Below are positions 57,565-64,000 of a stretch of 64,000 bases of DNA, piece after piece; positions within the stretch are counted from its first letter, which is position 1, and each line of letters begins with the position of its first letter. This DNA is from Erythroxylum novogranatense. Its lineage: Eukaryota; Streptophyta; Magnoliopsida; Malpighiales; Erythroxylaceae. The DNA lies in contig CM057235.1 in NCBI GenBank assembly GCA_029891385.1, positions 15,800,001 through 15,864,000 on the forward strand. The letters are read 5' to 3'. The translations under genes were made by a program, and so were the position numbers. The notes under the pieces are model-generated. The model saw nothing but the letters and a program-made list of their open reading frames with translations, made no database searches and was not told the origin of the DNA.

Positions 57565-59647
57565 TGTTGGATCGGAAAAAGAAAACATGCTTTGTTTGGA
57601 AAAACGGTAGATTTCAAAACTTTTAAAAAATCATTACTTGCAGCGGAAGAAACAAATCCAAATCAACATGCCAATCCATACATGATATGGTATAAGGATA
57701 ATAAAATATAAACAAGATCAGAGTATTATCAACTCCTTCGCCATGCCTTTAAATCCTTGCTGCGCTATCCTCTCCTTCTTCGTGTATCCAAATCCTTTGC
57801 CTTTGACTCTTTTCCTTTAGCAATCTACTTTATCCTTATTGTAGTATCCTCAACCAATTATATTTACCACCTGTTTTTCAAGGAAAATTAGGTTAACAAA
57901 ATCCTTTGGTGGGAAAGGAGAAGAAATGTTTGGAGGAGTTTTTCTTAGAAGAAGAAGAAGCAAAATTGAAACTCTTTCAATTGGTATTTTCGATTCTCTC
58001 TTTCATGAAAGGAGAGAAGATGTAAAGAACATGTCATAACTCTTTCTTGCCTACCAATTTTGTATATGCATGGATGGAAGGAGAGAGAGGCATCAAATGC
58101 ATCACTTCTTTCATTAATCACTCATAAAATAGCCAATAAATGAGATTATCTTCATTTATCTTTATGATGACTATTTGAAAAGACCATAACCTAAAATTCA
58201 ATACCCAATTTCGGTTTTGTCAAGAAGAAAGAAGGAAGATGGTCCATCTAATGTACATCTTTCATCTTTAATCTAATGAATGCAAATAGGTTACAAGCCA
58301 ACATTAAAAGACAACCATTAAACCATTTAATGGTAAGTTCATAACTCCATTTAATGATGATTAACCATAATAAAGACCATCTTTATTTAATATTTTAATG
58401 TCAAATGTGTGGTTACACATTTAACCTAGGAATAACCAAATTTCTATCTTCTTCTTAAAAATTGTTTTAATATAATTAATCTAATTAATTACATTAAACC
58501 AAAACCAAAACCAAGCCCATTACTAAATGTACATTTGGGCTTTTTAATTGACCAAGCCCAAGATTCAATTATGGGCTTCTAATTAACTCCATTTATATTT
58601 CTTACTTAGCTTGATAACCTTCCTTAAAGCCAAGTGGGGAATCTTATTGGACTTTGATAATTCAAGTCCAATAAACCCAAAATTAATTCAATCTCATTGA
58701 ATTAATTCTAGCTTATTAACTAAATGTCATTCCACTAAAGACAATTAGTTGAGCTCTTGAATTATTAAATATTATGAGAATATGTCCAATTGCAAACCCT
58801 ATTTAGAACCTTATTATAGCTATCCAAGACAACAAAGGGTAAAATTATCATTTTGCCCTTATGTTGGTTTTTTCTTCTAGATCTCTCATTTTACTTTATA
58901 TGGTGATTAACACATAAGATCCCATCTCAATGTTAAGACTTGATAGGTAGCTAGTCCATCAAACCATCGGTGCCGCTTTAATCACCAAATCTCCTTAAAA
59001 CATCTAAGAGATGATAACACTATAAACTCTTTATTCGAGTGAATGTTCTCGATACATGTTTCAATTAATAACTCCAACATGCATATAATCGGATTAATAC
59101 TCAGAAAATCTATTCCGATCATATCAAGAATTATAATGAAACATATATGAGTTCACCACTCATCAAGATTATGGTTCATAATAAGCGAATGCTTGTTGTA
59201 TGTTTTAAGATTAAAGTAACGACCCACTTTATTCTTGAAAACATACTTGATTCCGCATTCATTTAATAGTGCCATTATCGATAGTCAACTACTATCATGA
59301 TATGAAACTCATCATTCCTCAAGTAAACTCCTTTACTTATATGGAGATAAATCGCAACACTACAGTCTAAACTATAATCAAGAGACCAACTTGATTATTC
59401 AACTGTGAATCAATTAATTCATATTCTAATAATATACATGTTTCCCATGCATCTCTATGTGTATGTATATTACTTACAAAAGAATCTTGGTACCTTATGA
59501 CCAGAAATATAATGCTCATACAGATAAAACCAAACTCTTTTGTTTTATTAATAATAAATATTTTCATTACAAAATCAGAATCAAGAAGATAAAGTTACAT
59601 GTAAATACACTTGCTTTCCAGGGCAATATATTTACATAACTCTAACA
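57565..59647 (-). repeat. 3' LTR of Angela-like copia (LTR family copy C)
   Basis: Forward TGTTGGATCGG...TTTACATAACTCTAACA. The adjoining minus-strand polypurine tract AGGGCAAGTGGGAGA lies at about 59649-59663. Confidence 0.9.
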
Positions 59648-59661
59648 ATCTCCCACTTGCC

Positions 59662-61245
59662 CTAAAACAAGTTTGACATATCCCTCATTCCCATCCTTTC
59701 TAGGTGACCCTCAAAGCTCTTTTGAGTCAATGTCTTTGTGAACGGATCAACAAGGTTTTGCTCAGTGAGAATATTTACCACATCCACTTCTCCATGTTGT
59801 ATTATCTCCCTTATAAGATGATACTTTCGTTCAATGTGTTTGGAAGCTTTGTGGTTTCGAGGTTCTTTAGAATTAGCCACTGCCCCACTATTATCACAAT
59901 AAAGTGTAATGGTCTTTTCTGCCTCGGGAACTACCTCCAAATCATTTAGGAACTTCTGGAGCCAGACTGCTTCCTTTGCTGCTTCACAAGCAACATACTC
60001 AGCCTCCATAGTCGAATGACCAATACAAGATTGCTTGACACTCCTCCAAACTACGGCTCCACCTCTTAAAGTAAATATAGAACCAGAAGTTGATTTCCTT
60101 GAATCAACATCTGATTAGAAATCAGAATCCGTATATCCTGTCGGAATAAGATTACTTCTAGAGTAAACAACCATTAATTTCTTCATCCTACGAAGATACT
60201 TAAGTATACACTTAACCGCAGTCCAATGTTCCATTCCTGGATTAGACTGAAATCTATTTACCAGTCCCATTGCGTAACAAATATCCGATCTAGTGCACAG
60301 TATTGCATACATCAAACTACCAACTGCCGAAGCATATGGAATGTTACGCATGTGTTCAACCTCCTCTTGGATTTTAGGTGATTGTTCCTTTGAAAGTTTT
60401 ATTCCATGTCTAGTAGGAGTAAAACCCCTTTTGGAATCTTGCATGGCAAACTTATTAAGCACATTCTCAATGTAGGTTAGTTGAGACAAAACTATCTGTT
60501 TGTTCTTTCGATCCCTTATAAGTTTGATCCCTAAAATATAGGTAGCCTCTCTCAAATCCTTCATTGAAAACTGTTCATTCAGTCATCCCTTAACCGCAGA
60601 TAACATTCCCACATCATTCCCAATGAGCAGAATGTCATCAACATACAGGATTAGGAAAGTAACCTTACCTTCTTTTATTCTTTTATAAACATAAGGCTCA
60701 TCTAGGTTTTGTATGAACCCATAGGTTTTGATAGCCTTATCAAACCTAATGTTCCAAGACCTAGATGCTTGCTTAAGTCCATAAATGGACCTTTGCAACT
60801 TGCAAACCTTATGCTCCTTACCTGGCTCAATGAATCCTTCTGGTTGGGCCATATAAATGGTCTCCTCAAGATCCCCATTAAGAAATGCAGTCTTGACATT
60901 TATTTGCCATATTTCATAATCGAAATAGGCTGTTATGGCCAAAAGAATCCTGATGGACTTAAGCATGGCAACCGGAGAAAAAGTCTCCTCATAGTCTATA
61001 CCCTCCTTTTGAGTATAGCCTTTAGCTACCAATCTAGCTTTAAAGGTCTCTACCTTTCCATCCGATCCCCTTTTCCTTTTGTAGATCCATTTACACCCTA
61101 TGGCTTTTAGACCTGGTGGTAGATCTACAAGGACCCAGACTTCATTAGTATACATAGAATCTATTTCCGATTCCATCGCCTTGAGCCATTTTCCTACATC
61201 AACATCATTATTAGCCTATGTATACGTAATGGGATCTATTTCTTC
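59662..61245 (-). pseudogene. Angela-like copia RT and RNase H
   Basis: Minus strand, three open stretches in one frame separated by nonsense codons. RT: IGCKWIYKRKRGSDGK, ARLVAKGYTQKEGIDYEETF, WQINVKTAFLNG, YVDDILLIGND (60634-60645), DLREATYILGIKL. RNase H: TDSDF, stop, SDVDSRKSTSG, MEAEYVACEAAKEAVWL, LYCDNSGAVA, DPFTKTL, ending RDMSNLF at 59662. Stops include TGA at 60583 (Trp expected) and TAA near 60115 (Gln expected). The first catalytic Asp is replaced by Asn (60898-60900), so the enzyme would be dead even without the stops. Confidence 0.9.
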
Positions 61246-62397
61246 TTAGTCCGAGATGGCAATTAAGCCTTCTCCTAAACCCAGATACCTATCTGGCTGT
61301 CTCACAACCCTCCCAGTACGTCTAGGCACACCTTGATGTTCAGGTTGCACTTCTGATTCAACTCTTGAATCCATTTCGACATCTTGTTCTGTCATATGCA
61401 AAACAACTCTTAGTTTGGATGAAATAGCTAACTCCTTTAGTACTACTTCACTTCTTCCTTTGTGATTTTTCACAAACTCTTCCTCTAAGAAGGTTACATT
61501 TGTCGACACAAATACCTTCTTATCATGAGGACTGTAAAAATAGTACCATCGAATTCCCGTAGGATATCCTACAAGAAAACATACTTCTGACCTTGGTTCC
61601 ATCTTTGTGGATTCAAGCTTTAGAACATAGGCTGGGCAGCCCCAAGTCCTCAAATGCCTTAATGAAGGCACTCGGCCAGTCCACAACTCCCTAGGTGTTT
61701 TAGGCACCGATTTGGACGGAGCAAAGTTAAGAAGATATGTTGCTGTTTGTATGGTATATCCCCAGAACGATTCTGGAAGGCTAGCGTAGGACATCATTGA
61801 TCTTACCATTTCCAATAGAGTTCTATTTCTCCTCTCTACTACACCATTCTGTTGAGGTGTACGAGGAGCTGACAAATTGGAAACAATTTCATTGTCAATT
61901 AAATATTGCTGGAACTCTCCAGATAAATACTCACCACCTCGATCTGATCGAAGCTGTTTTAATGGCTTACCAAATTGCTTCTCAGCTTCAGCTTTGAATT
62001 CTTTGAACTTTTCAAAAGATTCACTCTTTTTATGCATCAAATACAAATAGCCATGTCTTGAGTAATCATCTATAAAAATTATGAAATATTCATAACCTCC
62101 TCTAGCTTGTACATTCATGGGCCCACAAACATCAGTATGTACCAGGTCCAATGTGGATTCAGATCTGTTTCCTTTAGAAGGAAATGAGGCTTTGGTCATT
62201 TTTCCTTCAATATAAGATTCATAGGTGGGTAATGGAACATTATCCAAGCCCATAAGGATACAATCCTTTACCAGCCTGTCAAGTCTTTTCTGATTGATAT
62301 GACTCATTCTTAAGTGCCACATATACTTTGAATTAATGGTAGAGATTTTGGATTGTCTTGGTTTTATCAATTCTGTGGTGTTTAGTGAGCCTTTCAT
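61246..62397 (-). pseudogene. Angela-like copia integrase
   Basis: A 383-codon open frame. Pre-integrase zinc region WHLRMSHINQKRL is followed by YESY where CxxC is expected (both Cys changed to Tyr; 62212-62214, 62221-62223). Catalytic triad intact: Asp in LVHTDVCGP, Asp in LRSDRGGEYL, Glu in GVVERRNRT. The C-terminus has LPESFWGYTIQTA, LRTWGCPAYV and GYPTGIRWYYFY. Separated from protease by a one-base loss in an A-run (62408-62414) and from RT by stop codons. Zinc-site loss predicts an inactive protein. Confidence 0.9.
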
Positions 62398-62405
62398 AGG
62401 TTCTA

Positions 62406-62858
62406 TTAAAAAAATCCATGTTTAGTTATCGCATCATAAATAAAATCCTTATTCTCATATATTGAAACAACCTTTTCAAAATATAAAGAATAACCAGATT
62501 TTATTAGACAAAAAACAGAAATCGTGTTCCTTACAATCATTGGCATGTAATAAACATCCTCCAAATATAACCTATGACTACTAGGAAAGTCCAAGATAAC
62601 TACTCCCACTGATTCTGCTGAAACATAGGAACCATCTGCTATCTTGACTTGAAACTGGCCTTTAGGTAGTCTTTTCCTTTGTTGGAACCCCTGCAAAGAA
62701 TTACAAACAGGGTTAGTGGCTCCTGAATCTAATATCCAAGAAGTAGATAAATCAGCCACATTTCTAGTTCCTAACAAACTTAGGAAGCCCATACTTTGTT
62801 TGCTTTTGAGGGACTCTAGGTAGATCGGACAGCTTTTTCCAAAGGCCCATCTCATCAC
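62406..62858 (-). pseudogene. Angela-like copia protease
   Basis: Minus strand. Active-site motif SWILDSGATNPVCNSLQGF, then FQVKIADGSYV and LYLEDVYYMPMI. The upstream part CPIYLESLK belongs to the end of the zinc knuckle in a different frame from gag, so a frameshift lies inside the knuckle (about 62840). Would process the polyprotein. Confidence 0.85.
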
Positions 62859-63629
62859 AAAGGAAACACTTTCCTTGATGTTCTCTTTGGCCTTCTTTTA
62901 TAGATTTGGCCTTGACCCCTGTTTGGGCCTTCTTTTCATCGACCCTTCTTTTTTCCTCGCTTACCTCGGGCTTAGAAGAAGAAGCTACATTAGCCTCTGG
63001 CCCATGAGCCTTAATATTCAAAATCTCTTCCGTGCTCTGGAGGGTATTCATCAACTCACTCAAGGTGTAATCCTTGCTGTTGAGCTCATAGTCCAACTTA
63101 AACTGCTGAAAAGAAGAGTTTAATCTATTGATGATCATAATCATCTGCGTGTCCGCATCCATATCCGCCCCAAGCATCTTAGCCTCAGTGACCGCAGAGA
63201 TTACCTTCATTATGTAATCCCGCACCGGTTCACCAGGTTTCTGTTTGAGATTACGAAAGGTTTGGATAGCTTTCACTCTTGTAGACCTAGTCCTCACACC
63301 AAACATCTCATGTAGGTGATGGACCATTGCACTAGCAGTTTTCATATAAGCAATTTACTTTTGCAACATGCCACCGATAGAAGCTTTTAATATAACACTT
63401 AGTAGATGTGTTTAATATAACACTTAGTAGTCTTGTCAAGATTCGCCAACGCCATGTTGTTGGACTTGCTCAGAGTTGAATCTCCACTTGGAGGTGTAGG
63501 CTCATTTTCAGTTAACACTCATGAAATACGTTCATATTGAAGAACAATGTCAAGGTTACGTCTCCATTCGTTAAAATTGTCTCCGTTTTCCAATTTGTTA
63601 TTAGTCAAGAGTAGGGTGAGTGGATTCAT
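62764..63629 (-). pseudogene. Angela-like copia gag
   Basis: The ATG at 63629 starts [19 protein letters not shown], followed by NEWRRNLDIVLQYERIS and a stop. The main open part (62764-63345) has MVHHLHEMFGVRTRSTR, NLKQKPGEPVRDYIMKVI, LNSSFQQFKLDYELN and YTLSELMNTLQSTEEIL, the UBN2-type copia gag. The zinc knuckle starts CFLC but loses frame. A short direct duplication (TTTAATATAACACTTAGTAG) disrupts 63387-63430. Confidence 0.85.
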
Positions 63630-63633
63630 TTTG

Positions 63634-63790
63634 TGGTTATCCTGTGCATGATTTGGAGTTAGCTGCAGTTGTGTTTGCTCTGAAAATCTGGAGACACTAC
63701 TTGTATGGTGAGACGTTCCAGATTTTCACTGATCATAAGAGTTTGAGGTATTTGCTGAGTCAGAGGGAGTTAAATTTGAGACAGAGGAGA
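63634..63790 (+). pseudogene. sliver of gypsy RNase H
   Basis: About 157 bp encoding [39 protein letters not shown] and RELNLRQRR, close to 200-356 of the first element but without its stop codons. It is cut on the left by the copia element and on the right by a new LTR. Confidence 0.85.
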
Positions 63791-64000
63791 TGTTGGGCCC
63801 GGGACCCAGATCCCAAATCCTAAGGCGGGCCCTCGAGCTGCACCGGTGATGTGCTCCCAAACCTATCGGACCCGATCCCAACATCCATGCATAATTCGAT
63901 ACAAACACATACTCATACATGCAATTTCGCACACATTAAAATCTAATCAAACACCCCCTAAACTAAGGGGCTTCATGCCATTACAAATCGTATTCATATC
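63791..64000. repeat. probable LTR edge, cut by window end
   Basis: The gypsy frame breaks at TGTTGGGCCCGGGACCC, a TG start typical of LTRs here; the sequence beyond is GC-rich then AT-rich and non-coding. The partner end is outside the window. Confidence 0.4.

Larger units (their letters stand above)
57565..63633 (-). mobile_element. Angela/BARE-like Ty1/copia element, 5' LTR missing
   Basis: Minus strand: gag (right), protease, integrase, RT, RNase H, polypurine tract and a 2083-bp 3' LTR (57565-59647). Pol motifs (YVDDILLIGND, KSIYGLKQAS-type block, ERRNRTLLEMVRSMMS) and the long LTR resemble the Angela/BARE lineage. The 5' LTR and leader are absent: just past the gag ATG the sequence changes to a gypsy fragment. 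Copies A and B of its LTR lie at 11984 and 21749. Confidence 0.9.

Overview
The window is plant nuclear DNA, almost certainly an angiosperm and probably a eudicot. It is a dense stack of nested LTR retrotransposons (Ty3/gypsy Tekay-like, Tat-like and Athila-like; Ty1/copia of at least three kinds), one LINE fragment, and a single clearly intact host gene: an intronless UDP-glycosyltransferase at 52999-54396. No bacterial gene, operon, CRISPR array, tRNA or rRNA gene was recognised. Nearly all other long reading frames are retroelement proteins broken by stops and frameshifts, or chance frames inside LTRs.

Layout. 1-4788: 3' half of a Tekay-like gypsy element on the + strand (RNase H, integrase, chromodomain, polypurine tract, 2.75-kb 3' LTR). 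It lies inside an older Tat-like element whose right part survives at 4789-8157 (antisense ORF, polypurine tract, 3' LTR). 8158-11187: primer-binding site and 2.77-kb LTR of a minus-strand gypsy element. 11188-14051: leader and LTR of a minus-strand copia element. 14052-about 20637: decayed gypsy pol and a 4.1-kb LTR. About 20638-23966: a second leader plus LTR of the same copia family. 23967-27060: a repeat fragment, then an Athila-like LTR and gag. 27061-30370: very decayed minus-strand copia pol. 30371-35080: three copies of a dispersed LTR-like repeat and a LINE endonuclease fragment.

35757-46119 is a complete Tat-like element: 429-bp LTRs, AATTC target duplication, gag-protease-RT-RNase H-archaeal-type RNase H-integrase on +, a 64-bp tandem-repeat array, and a two-exon antisense ORF. 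46488-52658 is a complete copia element on the minus strand (TTCCT target duplication). It ends 340 bp before the start codon of the glycosyltransferase. 54397-64000 returns to nested copia LTRs, a minus-strand Angela/BARE-like copia element (57565-63633), a 157-bp gypsy sliver and the edge of another LTR.

The genes form no pathway. The glycosyltransferase is an isolated gene island with retrotransposons on both sides. The less expected observations are: an array of 13-nt hairpins enclosed by a 7-bp stem, kept in two diverged Tekay-type LTRs; three primer-binding-site-like motifs in tandem at one LTR end; a predicted 81-nt intron that keeps the Tat antisense ORF open; and direct in-window evidence that CAG/CTG-site transitions created pol stop codons. 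All lineage names rest on recognised motifs, not on database searches.
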